Assembly: GCA_027307335.1 (NCBI GenBank)
Contig: DAHUXD010000063.1
Coordinates: forward strand, 19,301 to 83,300
Length of the DNA: 64,000 nucleotides
From: Acidobacteriota bacterium
Lineage (GTDB): Bacteria > Acidobacteriota > Thermoanaerobaculia > UBA5066 > Gp7-AA6
Reading direction: 5' to 3'
In this document: one piece after another, positions 25,901 to 33,533 of the stretch
Numbering within the stretch: position 1 is the first letter of the stretch
Layout of the letters: every line of letters begins with the position of its first letter
Notes under the pieces: model-generated
Told to the model about the DNA's origin: nothing
What the model saw: the letters and a program-made list of their open reading frames with translations, nothing else
Database searches by the model: none
Program-made: the position numbers and the translations under genes

Positions 25901-28682
25901 ACTCGAGGAGGCGCCGGCCCGTTCCGTAGACCCGCCCGAGCGTCCGGACGATCGCGTCGGTCATGACCCATGCCTGATGGGCCAGCAGAATGATCGAGGC
26001 CCCGGTGTTCGCCGCCGTCAGAACGACGTCCGACAGGAATCCCCGAAGAACGCTCCTCTTGGCGGTTCGCCGCCGGTGCGGAATCGCTCCGGCGAGCACG
26101 GGCAGGAACCGCGGCACCGCGATCGTCGACAGCACGAAGGCGGTCCAGACGATGGGGATCGCGCCCGGGAGCGTCCAGCCGACGATCAGCGACGCCACGG
26201 AGAAGGGCGCGACGAGCGAGCGGCGGATGTTGTCGAGGATCTTCCACAGGCCCATGGGGGGAAGCGGGTTTCGGCGCAGCCGTCCGGCGGCGTCGGGCAC
26301 GCGCCGCGGCAGCCAGCGCAGCAGCTGCCAGTCGCCCCGCGCCCATCGGTGCTGCCGTGCGGCCGCGACCTCGTAGTGCGACGGAAACTGCTCGAAGAGC
26401 TCGACGTCGGAGACGAAACCGGCCCGCGCGAAGAGGCCCTCGAAGAGGTCGTGGGAGAGCAGCGTGTTCTCCGGCACGCGGCCCGCGAGAGCGCGCTCGA
26501 ACGCATCGACGTCGTAGATGCCCTTCCCCGTGTAGATCGCCTCTCCGAAGAGATCCTGGTAGACGTCCGAGACGGCGAACGCGTAGGGGTCGATGCCGCG
26601 GGGTCCCGAGAAGAGCCGTCCGAAGAGACTCTCGTGGCCCGCCGCCGGGAGCGTCGGCGTCATGCGCGGCTGGAGGATGCCGTGGCCCGCGACGACCCGG
26701 TTTTCGGCCTCGTCGAAGACGGGCCGGTTGAGCGGGTGCGCCATGGCGCCGACGAGCCGGCGCACGGCGCCCCGCGGCAGTCGCGTGTCGCCGTCGAGGG
26801 TCACGACGTAGCGCACGCGCGAGCACGGCGGCTTCTCGTCCGGGAGGAAGGTCGTGTCCGGGGCGCCGCGGAGGAGCCGGTCGAGCTCCTCGAGCTTTCC
26901 GCGCTTGCGCTCCCAGCCCATCCAGCAGCCCTCCGACTCGTTCCGGACCCTCCGGCGGTGGAAGAGGAAGAAACGGGGTCCGCCGTCGGGCGCCGGTCCG
27001 TGCCGGGCGTTGAGCTCGGTCACGGCCGCCCGCGCCGCCTCGAGGAGCCTCGCGTCGTCCGCGCGGCTCTCCTCGGGCGCGTCGGTCCAGTCGGTCAGGA
27101 GGGCGAAGAAGACGTATCCGTCCGGATTCGCGAGGTAGCGCACCTCGAGCTGCTCGACCTGCTGCCGCGCCTCGTCCTCCGAGACGAGAAGGGTCGGGAC
27201 GACGACCATCGTGGCCAGCTCCTCCGGGATGCCGTCGTCGAGGGCGAGCTTCGGCAGCCGGCGCGGGCCGATGAGATCGGTGACGTCGCGGTTGAGCACG
27301 GCCACCGCGATCTCCGACGCCGGGAAGAGCGCGAGGAGTCCGAGCAGCGCGACCGCGGCGACGCCGGCTCCCATGCGCAGCGAGGCGTCGAGCGGCACGA
27401 GAACGACCGCCAGGGAGAGGAGGCATATCGTCATCGGATAACCGGGGTTCGCCCAACGGACGCACGCCCGTCGGACCCGGTGCTTCAGCGAGGGCCGATA
27501 GCCGATCTCCCGCTCGAATTCGGGCCTCCCGCGCGAGATCAGGTAGTAGCCGGGGTCGGCTCGAGGACTGCCGGGAGGCTCGCCCGACGCCGCGCTCTGC
27601 GCCACCGCCCGGCGCGCGATCTCCTCCTCCGACATCTGGCTGCCCTTCGCGAGGCCCTCGACCGCATCGCGGTAGCGGTTGCGCGTCTCGAAGTCCATCG
27701 CGCCGACGTTCGTCCCCTGGGCGAGCTCCCTCGCGACGACGCTGACGCCCTCGAAGAAGGTGCGCCAGTCGGCGATCGACAGCAGCCGCATGCTCGTGAT
27801 GACGTTGCGCACCGACACGTTCGTCGCCACCTGCGACCTCTGTTCCGAGTACACGAGGTCGTCGCGGCTGAGGCCCTCGCGCTCCATCCAGTCGTCGATC
27901 CACCGGAGCGCGGGCGTCTTCTCGGGATCCAGGTCTCGAAGCCGGAGAAGCAGCTGCACGACGAACGCCGTCGGCAACGGGCCCTGCAGGACGCGCCGCA
28001 GGGAACCCTCGGGCGCCGCGCGCCCCTCCTCGGTGCCCCGGATCGAGTCGGCGTAGGCGTCCGCCCGCTCCCTCTCGGCGCGGTGCGTCACGACGCGCTC
28101 GGCGAGGCGCCGCAGGTTCTCCGCGAGCACGAGGCGCAGCGAGATCGCCAGCGCCCACAGCTCTCCGATCGTCAGCGTCCGGACGGTCTGATACGCGGCG
28201 ACGAATCGGCGCAGCGTGTCGAGATCGATCCGGCTGTCGGTGTGGGCGATGTAGGTCCATGCGACGCCGTACACGCGCGGAGCGCCCGCGAGCGGGCCGT
28301 CGACGAGCTTGGGCAGCTCTCGGTAGTAGCCGGGCGGCAGGTCGTCGCGGATCTCCCGGAGCTGGTCTTCCACGATGTGAAAGTTGTCGGCGAGCCACTC
28401 GGCCGCGGGCGAGATCGGCTTCGCATCGCGGATGGCCTGGGCGATGTCGCGATAGCACTCGAGGAGAACGCGGCCGTTCTCCTCGAGCCGGGCGAGGAGC
28501 CGGGCGCCTCGGCCGCCGGCGAGGTCCACGCGATCGGCGCGCGCCAGCTCCCGCGCCCGCTCCTCGAGGCGATCCGGCCCGAGCAGGTCTTCGCGGATCG
28601 GGTCGAGCCGGCGGGCCGGGTCGGATGCCGCCGCCGGTCCCCGCAGTCGATCTCGAAGCTGCCGGCCTCTCTCCTGCTTCAT
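19956..28682 (-). CDS. ndvB: Cyclic beta-1,2-glucan synthase (NdvB/Cgs type)
   Basis: About 2,908-residue multidomain membrane enzyme that builds cyclic beta-1,2-glucan. It has an N-terminal helical region (about 1-400), membrane helices (about 410-460) and a GT84 domain (about 490-900; TLDGDTRLP near 630, TGKGIYDVD, RQHRWARGDW near 780). More helices follow (about 830-980), then a glycoamylase-like domain (about 1340-1560, YRLSDGCLDTGFYD) and two carbohydrate-binding regions. The C-terminal GH94-like domain has the catalytic Asp in TGDWNDGMNRVG (near 2590). Size and order match NdvB. The start may be ATG 28682 or GTG 28724. No transporter (NdvA) is adjacent. Confidence 0.92.
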   Translation of the reverse strand: MKQERGRQLRDRLRGPAAASDPARRLDPIREDLLGPDRLEERARELARADRVDLAGGRGARLLARLEENGRVLLECYRDIAQAIRDAKPISPAAEWLADNFHIVEDQLREIRDDLPPGYYRELPKLVDGPLAGAPRVYGVAWTYIAHTDSRIDLDTLRRFVAAYQTVRTLTIGELWALAISLRLVLAENLRRLAERVVTHRAERERADAYADSIRGTEEGRAAPEGSLRRVLQGPLPTAFVVQLLLRLRDLDPEKTPALRWIDDWMEREGLSRDDLVYSEQRSQVATNVSVRNVITSMRLLSIADWRTFFEGVSVVARELAQGTNVGAMDFETRNRYRDAVEGLAKGSQMSEEEIARRAVAQSAASGEPPGSPRADPGYYLISRGRPEFEREIGYRPSLKHRVRRACVRWANPGYPMTICLLSLAVVLVPLDASLRMGAGVAAVALLGLLALFPASEIAVAVLNRDVTDLIGPRRLPKLALDDGIPEELATMVVVPTLLVSEDEARQQVEQLEVRYLANPDGYVFFALLTDWTDAPEESRADDARLLEAARAAVTELNARHGPAPDGGPRFFLFHRRRVRNESEGCWMGWERKRGKLEELDRLLRGAPDTTFLPDEKPPCSRVRYVVTLDGDTRLPRGAVRRLVGAMAHPLNRPVFDEAENRVVAGHGILQPRMTPTLPAAGHESLFGRLFSGPRGIDPYAFAVSDVYQDLFGEAIYTGKGIYDVDAFERALAGRVPENTLLSHDLFEGLFARAGFVSDVELFEQFPSHYEVAAARQHRWARGDWQLLRWLPRRVPDAAGRLRRNPLPPMGLWKILDNIRRSLVAPFSVASLIVGWTLPGAIPIVWTAFVLSTIAVPRFLPVLAGAIPHRRRTAKRSVLRGFLSDVVLTAANTGASIILLAHQAWVMTDAIVRTLGRVYGTGRRLLEWTTSAQTRSEYDLSASGFARRNVMVIAIAASGLALSAGLRPSGVAPTAVLFFVLWASSPFVAWDLSRQVVRSPREPLSAAGEAHLRSLARRTWRFFEAFAGPDDHHLPPDNFQEDPHPVLAHRTSPTNIGLSLLATIAAHDFGWIGATETSERLERLVSASSSLERFRGHLLNWYDTRTLAPLEPRYVSTVDSGNLAAHLIVVKQTCLELAERPLAPEIALAGLRDVVRLLRDGSDDARFAQMRAASRKILKEVLDRLEERLVPLRPGETLMARLDALAADADALAATAGTTERRDERSRPDEFEFWCHALQGSIASHRRDLVPAGPAPAAAVAREAAEVRRFARAASGDGPGGLREWVSDDERRLEAASPEPPRAAPAVSPAALAQPAEALVNRLLSVAAAAEALASEMDFSFLFDRDRKLFSIGYRLSDGCLDTGFYDLLASEARLASYLAIARREAPVSHWFHLGRALTPVGKGSALVSWSGSMFEYLMPDLVMAPPADSLLDLTTRLVVGRQIRYGAERGVPWGISESGFYARDVSLAYQYSSFGVGGLGLKRGLSEDLVIAPYATALAAMVDPSAAVKNFRALTRAGALGDYGYYEAVDYTPSRLPEGTNRAVVREYMAHHQGMTLAALANVLCGGTMRRRFHSEPLVQSAELLLQERTPRDVAVSHPRAEEVGSRRHVRDFVVPVLRRFQSPHDPTPRAHLLSNGRYSVMVTAAGSGYSRFEGSAVTRWREDPTRDAWGSYVFIRDVASGKVWSAGHQPSGAEADSYDVAFYEDRVEIRRRDGGIATMLEIVVSPESDAELRQVSITNLGVRPRELEVTSYAELVLGDPRADDAHPAFSNLFVETEFVPGLEALVATRRTRSPSDPVLWAAHVAAVEGAPSRALQFETDRARFVGRGRDLRSAAAVHEGLALSNTVGPVLDPIFSLRRRVTLAPGGNARVTFSTIVARSREKLLEAADRCRDPSIFERTVALAWTQAQVELGQLRVSADEAHLFQRLSTRLVYSDPTLRAPSGVLTRNRRGVTALWPYGISGDRPIVLLRIDQAEDREIFGQLLRAQEYWRMKGLLADLVVLNEEAPSYSSELQPTLETMLRTSGVAHEDPRRAGVYLLQAPQVPPENRDAIAAAARIVLLSRNGPLADQVVRFFKKRPTPKPPSARRASRPPRDVPAPHQPLRFWNGTGGFSEDGSEYVTILERGQATPAPWSNVMANRDFGCIVTESGSGYTWAGNSRENHLTPWSNDSVSDTAGEAIYLRDEESGEVWSATALPMREETPYLARHGQGYSRFEHESHELALELTVFVDPEDPVKVSRLTIENRSGRARTITVTSYAEWVLGATRSEAPRFVVTSFDAETAALHARNPWNGDFPDAVAFAALDAAPTSFTADRTEFLGRNGSAALPSGLAPGLALSGRCGAALDPCAALQRRIPLAPGERAEVRVFLGEARDEAEARRLVTAHREKDADATLRQIRRFWDGVLGGLQIKTPDPALDVFVNRWLLYQALSCRLWGRTAFYQSGGAYGFRDQLQDALAFAVTGRDLLREQILRAAARQFTEGDVQHWWHPPTGRGVRTRISDDALWLPFAVARYLEVTGDETILGETVPFLEGEALPAGEDERYFVPAVSRESGDVFEHCARAIDRALPAGAHGLPLMGTGDWNDGMNRVGSGGKGESVWLAWFLRANLAAFAPIAQRRGEAGGVRAARWRERLAALDDAIEGQAWDGDWYRRAYYDDGSPLGSAGSDECRIDSIAQSWAVIAGGGRVDRARRAMDAVDQQLIRRSDGLTLLFTPPFNGGAKDPGYIGAYPPGIRENGGQYNHAAFWAVVAYAELGDGDRAGELLSLLNPLHHTGTRPGLHRYRVEPYVIAGDVYSEHPHVGRGGWSWYTGSAGWMYRAAVEWVLGVRVTGSVLHFAPCIPRTWRRFEVTFRYHSSRYHVTVENPRGVSRGVAEVRLDGRDHPLEGGGVPLVDDGGIHRVDVLLG

Positions 28683-29030
28683 CTCTCCACGAACGATTCG
28701 AGGGAGAAAGACCCGTTCGCGCACACCTGCGAGGCGGGAACGGCGCTGGCCGTCTCCGTCCCATGCGAACGGCGCCTGCCGTCCCCGTCCGATGCGGATG
28801 ACACTCCTCTTCCTCCAGTAGCAAATGGAGTGCCGACGGCCGGGCCGTCGGCGGCGGCTTCCGCCGGTGGCCTGGTTCTGGCAGAAGGGCCGTTCCGGAT
28901 GCTATCTCGCGCGAAGGAGCACTGGCGTCCTCGCCGTCGCGCTGGCCCTCTACGGGGCCTGGGCCTGGCTCGTCCATTGACGGACGCGAGCGGCGCAACC
29001 GCGGACGCTCGAGGCGGGTTACAGTGGGAG
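28683..29030. other. Gap upstream of ogt with one possible micro-gene
   Basis: About 350 bases lie between the divergent glucan synthase and ogt genes. It contains a GC-rich palindrome (GCCGACGGCC/GGGCCGTCGGC, about 28831-28850) and a small open frame at 28825-28980. No clear -35/-10 pair is visible for either flanking gene. Confidence 0.4.
28825..28980 (+). CDS. Possible 51-residue single-span membrane peptide
   Basis: From ATG 28825 the frame gives a basic first half (MECRRPGRRRRLPP) and a hydrophobic end (TGVLAVALALYGAWAWLVH) before a TGA at 28980. That could be a C-tail-anchored peptide. No ribosome site is convincing, and a palindrome covers its first codons, so it may be chance or a relic. 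Confidence 0.25.
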   Translation: MECRRPGRRRRLPPVAWFWQKGRSGCYLARRSTGVLAVALALYGAWAWLVH

Positions 29031-29558
29031 ATGACCCCGTTCCGCTATCACCGCTTCGACAGCCCCCTCGGGCGATGCGGGATCGCCTGGACCGAACTCG
29101 GCGTCGCGCGCTTTCAACTCCCGGAGCCGGACGACCGGCGCGCGGTCGCAAGCCTCGAGCGGCGCGGCGCCGTCGCCGCCGAGCCGACGGCCGAGATCGC
29201 GTCGACCGTCCGCGATGCGACTCGGCACTTCGGCGGCGACCTGCGCGACTTCTCCGGCGTGGCGCTCGACCTGTCCGGCGTCGCCGACTTCGCGCGGCGG
29301 GTCTACGCCGCGGCGCGGCGCGTTCCGGCCGGCCGGACCGCGACCTACGGCGAGATCGCCGCGGAGATCTGCGCGCCCGGCGAGGCGCGCGCCGTCGGGC
29401 AGGCGCTCGGCGCGAATCCGATTCCGCTGATCGTCCCGTGTCACCGCGTGGTCGCCGCGAGCGGCGGGATCGGCGGCTTCTCGGCGCCGGGCGGCGCGCT
29501 GACGAAGACGCGCCTCCTCGCGCTCGAGGGCGTCGGCCTGCCGCTGTCGTGGACCTGA
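29031..29558 (+). CDS. ogt: Methylated-DNA-protein-cysteine methyltransferase
   Basis: 175-residue suicide DNA-repair protein that removes alkyl groups from O6-alkylguanine. The active site is PCHRV with acceptor C137 (IPLIVPCHRVV). The helix-turn-helix region AGRTATYGEIAAEI and the Asn hinge (GANP) are present. Length fits Ogt/MGMT without an Ada regulatory domain. ATG 29031 has a GTGGGAG site directly upstream. It is transcribed alone, convergent with rpiA. Confidence 0.95.
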   Translation: MTPFRYHRFDSPLGRCGIAWTELGVARFQLPEPDDRRAVASLERRGAVAAEPTAEIASTVRDATRHFGGDLRDFSGVALDLSGVADFARRVYAAARRVPAGRTATYGEIAAEICAPGEARAVGQALGANPIPLIVPCHRVVAASGGIGGFSAPGGALTKTRLLALEGVGLPLSWT

Positions 29559-29571
29559 GACCGGCGCGGGC

Positions 29572-29691
29572 TCAGAGCGCCGCGATCAGGCCGTCGTAGC
29601 TCGCCGGATCGGCCGGCGCGAACCGCAGGACGCCGTACTCGGCGAGGAGTGTCTCCCCGATCCGCGCCGCGGAGAGGAGACGGGTCAGGGG
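29572..29691 (-). other. Open frame resembling the tail of a protein, no start
   Basis: The minus strand after rpiA reads [19 protein letters not shown], then VLRFAPADPASYDGLIAAL and a stop at 29572. The residue mix looks protein-like, but no ATG, GTG or TTG lies in the non-overlapping part. It may be a remnant, or an extension frame entered from within rpiA. I do not recognise it. Confidence 0.25.
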
Positions 29692-30386
29692 CGCTTGCGC
29701 TCCCGGATCCCGTCCGCCGCCGCGACGATCACCTCGGTCGCGAGGCCGCAGAAGAGTCCGTGCGCGACGAGCCCGGCGCGGTCGGCGAGGCGCCGGGCGA
29801 GGGCCGAGGCGTCGGCGATCGGACCGAACGAACAATCGAGGATCCAGTTGCCCTGGTCGGTCTCGTAGGGGTCGCCGCCGCCCGAAAGCCTCAGGCGGGG
29901 CCGGCCGCCGATCGACTCCAGGAAGCGCTCCTGGGATTTCCAGCCGAACCGCGCGACCTCGACCGGCAGCGCGTGGCGGGTGCCGAGCGCGGGCGAGAGC
30001 TTCGAGTCGTCGACGACGATCACGAGGCGCCGGCTCGCCTGCGCGACGATCTTCTCCCGGAAGAGCGCCCCGCCCCCGCCCTTGATGAGATCGAGAGCGG
30101 GATCCACCTCGTCGGCTCCGTCGATCGTGAGGTCCACCTCGCGCGGAATGTCGTCGGGGAGGAGCGGGACCCCGACGCGCCGCGCCTCCTCGGCCGTCGC
30201 CCTCGACGTGGGCACGCCGGACACGTCGCGCAGCGCGCCGGAGGCGAGCCGATCCCCGATCGCACGCGTCGCGAACACCGCGGTCGAACCCGTGCCGAGG
30301 CCGACCACCATCCCCGACGAGACCAGCGCCGCCGCCCGCTCCCCCGCCCGGCGCTTCAGCGCCTCGCGCGGATCGGGAACGCTCAC
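29685..30386 (-). CDS. rpiA: Ribose-5-phosphate isomerase A
   Basis: 233-residue cytosolic isomerase interconverting ribose-5-phosphate and ribulose-5-phosphate in the pentose phosphate pathway. Motifs are GLGTGSTA near residue 25, [20 protein letters not shown] near 85 (catalytic Asp and Glu) and the substrate-binding [10 protein letters not shown]. The GTG start at 30386 overlaps the upstream gene's stop (GTGA), which decides against the longer open frame. It is the last gene of the long minus-strand operon. Confidence 0.93.
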   Translation of the reverse strand: MSVPDPREALKRRAGERAAALVSSGMVVGLGTGSTAVFATRAIGDRLASGALRDVSGVPTSRATAEEARRVGVPLLPDDIPREVDLTIDGADEVDPALDLIKGGGGALFREKIVAQASRRLVIVVDDSKLSPALGTRHALPVEVARFGWKSQERFLESIGGRPRLRLSGGGDPYETDQGNWILDCSFGPIADASALARRLADRAGLVAHGLFCGLATEVIVAAADGIRERKRP

Positions 30387-30661
30387 GCCGGAGGCAGGCC
30401 GAGCTCGACGTCGGCCTTGGGCAGCGCGATCGCGGTCTCCCGGAATCCCCGATCGACGCAGACGAAGCACGCCTTGAACACGTTGTCCTGATTCATCTTC
30501 AGCTCGCGATCGGTCACGAAGACCTCGCGCAACGGATACAGCGCGTCGATCCGCTTCAACCCGACCCGCACTCCGCCGCCCGCGCGCGCGCGATGGGCGA
30601 TCCGGAAGCGGTGGGGCGGCTCATGCGTGCACTCGCACGCGGCGGCCACCTCGGCGCTCAC
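30383..30661 (-). CDS. Unknown 92-residue protein in the STAS-rpiA operon
   Basis: 92-residue protein with a [11 protein letters not shown] segment near the N-terminus and [13 protein letters not shown] near the C-terminus, four Cys in all. The middle part ([20 protein letters not shown]) looks like beta strands. No family is recognised; a small metal-binding or PilZ-like fold is possible. It overlaps both neighbours by four bases (STAS stop and rpiA start), so it is translated as part of the operon. Confidence 0.65.
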   Translation of the reverse strand: MSAEVAAACECTHEPPHRFRIAHRARAGGGVRVGLKRIDALYPLREVFVTDRELKMNQDNVFKACFVCVDRGFRETAIALPKADVELGLPPA

Positions 30662-31029
30662 CGTCCTCCCGTCTCCTCTTCCTTGCCCGGCAGGTTCGCG
30701 ACCGCGAGCGCCGCGTCGAGCGACGGAAAGACGCGGAACACCTGGTCGAGGTGCGTGATGCGGAACACCGCGGCGACCCGCTCGCGGGGATTGACGATGT
30801 AGAAGCGGCGGCCGAGCGCGTCGAATTTCTTCAGCCCGCCGACGAAGACCCCGATCGCGGTCGAGTCGAGGTGCTCGAGGCCCGAGAGGTCGAGGATCAC
30901 GGCGCCCGTGCGGTCCTTCGCGAGCTTCTCGAACCGCTCCTGGAGCGCGCGCGTCGCGTCGCCGAGCGCGAGCGTGCCCGAGATGCTCAAGACGGTGTGC
31001 GCGCCGCGGTCCTCTTCGACGAGCTTCAT
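30658..31029 (-). CDS. STAS-domain anti-sigma-factor antagonist
   Basis: 123-residue single-domain protein of the SpoIIAA/RsbV type. The phosphorylatable serine is S56 in GLEHLDSTAIGVF. The preceding strand AVILDLSG is typical. Such proteins bind and release anti-sigma kinases when dephosphorylated. No anti-sigma kinase is adjacent; the PP2C phosphatase at 59.7 kb is far away. It lies in a lipid/sugar-type operon, so it may instead regulate that pathway. Confidence 0.85.
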   Translation of the reverse strand: MKLVEEDRGAHTVLSISGTLALGDATRALQERFEKLAKDRTGAVILDLSGLEHLDSTAIGVFVGGLKKFDALGRRFYIVNPRERVAAVFRITHLDQVFRVFPSLDAALAVANLPGKEEETGGR

Positions 31030-31039
31030 CGGCGTTCGC

Positions 31040-31459
31040 TCACCCTTCCGCGACGGGGCCGCCCGCCCCTTCGCGCACCAGCACGCTGCCGCGGGCGAGC
31101 GTCTCGCCCCCCGACAGGACCTCGCCGTCGAACCGCGTCACGAGACCGAACCGGCCCGCGAGCCGCACGGAAACCTCGAGCGTCTCACCCGCGAGCGGCG
31201 GCCGCTCGGCGGAGAAGCCCTCGATTCCCGCGAGGAAGCCGCTGCGGCCCCGCTCCGGGTCCTCCCCGCGGAGGAGCAGGGCGGCCTGCGCGATCGCCTC
31301 GGCGTAGAGGAGCGGACTCCGCCAGCCCTCCCCCATCGCCGCGCGCCCGTTTGCCGAGACGCGGGCGCGCACGCGCCCGCCGGCGAAGGCCGCATCGGCC
31401 GGAGCGGTCACCGTGTCCACGAACCGGAAGGGGTAGGCGTGCGGCAGCGCCTCCGGCAT
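31040..31459 (-). CDS. FabZ-like hotdog dehydratase
   Basis: 139-residue hotdog-fold protein. LPHAYPFRFVDTV at the N-terminus matches the FabZ LPHRYPFLLVD region, including its catalytic His. The later helix LLYAEAIAQAAL has Glu in the dehydratase position (near residue 54). It would dehydrate a 3-hydroxyacyl group on the neighbouring acyl carrier protein. Sequence outside these motifs is diverged, so it may serve a specialised pathway. Its ATG abuts the ACP stop. Confidence 0.72.
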   Translation of the reverse strand: MPEALPHAYPFRFVDTVTAPADAAFAGGRVRARVSANGRAAMGEGWRSPLLYAEAIAQAALLLRGEDPERGRSGFLAGIEGFSAERPPLAGETLEVSVRLAGRFGLVTRFDGEVLSGGETLARGSVLVREGAGGPVAEG

Positions 31460-31719
31460 CAGGCGGTCTTCTTCTGCTCGATGAAGTCGCAGAGGGCGTC
31501 CACGGACGCGAACGCCTTCACCCCGACCTCTTCGTCCTCGACCTTGATGTGGAACTCCTGCTCGAGTCCGAGGACGAGCTCCAGCGCGTCGATCGAGTCG
31601 AGCCCGAGGCCCTCCCCGAAGAGCGGGGCCGCGTCGTCGATCGATTTCGGATCGATGTCGAGCTTCAGGCGGCGCACGATCAGCTCCTTGACGCGCCCCG
31701 CCAGTTCGTTCCGGGACAT
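31459..31719 (-). CDS. Acyl carrier protein
   Basis: 86-residue four-helix carrier. The phosphopantetheine site is S42 in GLGLDSIDALEL, followed by LGLEQEFHIKVEDEE. The start is ATG 31719 (MSRNELAG), which has a strong AAGGAG site 7 bases upstream. A longer open frame starting 10 codons earlier is rejected on that basis. It is probably a dedicated carrier for the flanking FabD, FabG and FabZ-like proteins. A TATAAT box lies just upstream. Confidence 0.9.
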   Translation of the reverse strand: MSRNELAGRVKELIVRRLKLDIDPKSIDDAAPLFGEGLGLDSIDALELVLGLEQEFHIKVEDEEVGVKAFASVDALCDFIEQKKTA

Positions 31720-31738
31720 GGGGTCTCCTTCACGCGGG

Positions 31739-31744
31739 ATTATA
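31739..31744 (-). promoter_or_regulatory. Candidate -10 box for the acyl carrier protein gene
   Basis: On the minus strand a perfect TATAAT (31744-31739) lies 20 bases before the ATG, ahead of the AAGGAG site. No good TTGACA is seen at the expected distance. The ~156-base gap between fabG and the ACP gene is otherwise empty, so a second promoter here is plausible. Confidence 0.4.
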
Positions 31745-31875
31745 GCCACCTGGCGTGCCGTCGCCGAAGTGGCGATACCGCCGCACGGCGGATTCCGGGC
31801 GCCCCATCTCGTTGCGAGTCGATCCAGAGGCCATCCGTGGCAGCACGGTGGCAGCGTGACTGCAGTTGCAGGACC

Positions 31876-32604
31876 CTACGCCATGCCGCCGTCGGCGCGC
31901 CAGACCTGTCCGGTCACGTACGAGGCCTTCTCCGAGGCGAGAAACCCGACCACCGCGGCGATCTCCTCGGGCGTCCCGAAGCGGGCCATCGGGATCCGGC
32001 CGATGAACTCGCGGCGCGCCTCCTCCTTCAGGTGCGCGATGATTTCCGTGTCGACGAGCCCGGGCGCGACCGCATTGACCGTGATGCCGCGCGGCGCGAA
32101 CTCGAGCGCGAGGGCCTTCGTGAACGCGATCAGGCCCCCCTTCGCCGCCGAGTAGTTCGCCTGGCCCGCGTGCCCGGAGATGCCGCTGACCGAGACGACG
32201 TTGATGATGCGCCCGGAGCTCTTGTGCAGCATCCCGCGGATGAGCGCCTTCGTGACGCGGAAGGCGCCCTTCAGGTCCACGTCGACGACGTAATCCCAGT
32301 CCTCCTCCTTCATGAAGGGGAAGAGCGCGTCCTTGATGACGCCGGCGTTGTTGACCAGGATGTCGGCCCCGCCGAAGTCGGCGCCGACGCGCTCGGCGAG
32401 CGCCTTGACGTCTTCGGGCCGCCGGACGTCCATCGCCAGGGCGGCCGCCCGCCCGCCGGCCCGCTCGATCTCGGCGACGGTCGCGCGCGCGCGATCGAGA
32501 TCCTCGCGGCAGGTCAGGACGATCCGGGCGCCCGCCCGGGCGAGCTCGAGCGAGATCGCGCGGCCGATGCCGCGAGAGCCCCCGGTCACCACGGCCGTTC
32601 TCAT
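31876..32604 (-). CDS. fabG: 3-oxoacyl-ACP reductase FabG
   Basis: 242-residue NAD(P)H-dependent short-chain dehydrogenase. Motifs are TGGSRGIG (residues 7-14, cofactor), NNAG near 85, a catalytic Ser near 138-140, and Y151 with K155 (YSAAK). It reduces 3-ketoacyl-ACP. Its ATG overlaps the fabD stop (ATGA). Length is normal. It acts with the neighbouring ACP and acyltransferase, but no ketosynthase is encoded nearby. Confidence 0.9.
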   Translation of the reverse strand: MRTAVVTGGSRGIGRAISLELARAGARIVLTCREDLDRARATVAEIERAGGRAAALAMDVRRPEDVKALAERVGADFGGADILVNNAGVIKDALFPFMKEEDWDYVVDVDLKGAFRVTKALIRGMLHKSSGRIINVVSVSGISGHAGQANYSAAKGGLIAFTKALALEFAPRGITVNAVAPGLVDTEIIAHLKEEARREFIGRIPMARFGTPEEIAAVVGFLASEKASYVTGQVWRADGGMA

Positions 32605-33533
32605 CGCGGGCCGACTATATCCACGGCGCTGCGGATGGTCTCGACCGAGCCCGCCGGCCGGCAGCGCGCCGTCCGGTCGATCCAGCGCGCCATCTTCGTC
32701 AGCATCTCGCCGGGGCCGACCTCCAGGAACTCGTGCGCGCCGTCGGCGACCAGGCGCTCGAACGTGTCCTTCCAGAGCGTCGGAAAACAGAACGCGTTTC
32801 CGAGGAGGCGCCGGACGTCCGCGCCGCTCGCCGGAAGGCCCTCGGGACCGTAATAGGGAGTCTGCGGATCGCGAATCGTCCGGAGATTCGCGACGAGGGG
32901 CGCGATCGCGTCGGCCACCGGCCGCATGAGCTCGCTGTGGATCGGCCAGGTCATGCCGAGCGGCAGCACGGAGAGCGCCTTCAACCGCAGCACGTCGAGC
33001 GCCGCCGCGACGGCCTCGGCCGTGCCGGTGAGCACGAACTGGGTCGACGCGTTGACGTTCCCGATCCAGACCGGGAGGCCGCGCGCGCGGAGCGCGCCGA
33101 GCGCCGCGTCGACCGCCTCGCGGCGCACGCCGACGACCGCGCCCATCGCGCCGCGGATGCCGAGCCGGTCGGTCTCGCGCCACACGGCGACGAGCACGTC
33201 GAGCGCCTCCTCGTACGAGATCGCCCCGGCGGCGACCATCGCGGCATAGTTGCCGAGGCTGTATCCGGCGGTCGCGCGGGGCGCGACGCCGGCGCGGACC
33301 AGGGCGCGGGCGGAGAGGGTCGAGACCAGGTAGACGCCGGCCTGCGCGGCGAGGTTCTCGTGGAGCGCCGGCTCGGGCCCCTCGAAGAGGAGGCGGCGCA
33401 GGTCGCGGCCGCAGCGCTCGGAGGTCGCGGCGAAGAGGTCGCGCGCTTCGGCGCCGGCCTCGTAGAAGTCGCGCCCCATGCCGATCCACTCCGACAGCTG
33501 GCCCGGGAAGAGGAAGGCCGGAGCGGAGCTCAT
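32601..33533 (-). CDS. fabD: Malonyl-CoA:ACP transacylase (FabD-like)
   Basis: 310-residue acyltransferase that loads malonyl groups onto ACP. FLFPGQLSEWIGMG is the N-terminal signature. The nucleophile is S92 (GYSLGNYAA) and the partner is H199 (WPIHSELM). The conserved Arg that binds the malonyl carboxylate is expected near VAVWRETDR (R119). The GHSLGEY motif of housekeeping FabD is altered to GYSLGNY, which hints at a specialised paralogue. Its ATG overlaps the deacetylase stop. Confidence 0.85.
   Translation of the reverse strand: MSSAPAFLFPGQLSEWIGMGRDFYEAGAEARDLFAATSERCGRDLRRLLFEGPEPALHENLAAQAGVYLVSTLSARALVRAGVAPRATAGYSLGNYAAMVAAGAISYEEALDVLVAVWRETDRLGIRGAMGAVVGVRREAVDAALGALRARGLPVWIGNVNASTQFVLTGTAEAVAAALDVLRLKALSVLPLGMTWPIHSELMRPVADAIAPLVANLRTIRDPQTPYYGPEGLPASGADVRRLLGNAFCFPTLWKDTFERLVADGAHEFLEVGPGEMLTKMARWIDRTARCRPAGSVETIRSAVDIVGPR

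Noticed and set aside
22483..29151. 2,222-codon minus-strand frame overlapping the glucan synthase
   Set aside because: It is an alternate frame of the same strand with low-complexity Arg/Pro content and no motifs, while the NdvB frame carries every expected catalytic motif.
24948..29558. 1,536-codon plus-strand open frame running antisense through the glucan synthase into ogt
   Set aside because: The first three quarters are the complement of the NdvB coding sequence, and Arg/Gly/Pro-rich translation is typical of a shadow frame in GC-rich DNA. Only the last 175 codons (ogt) show motifs.
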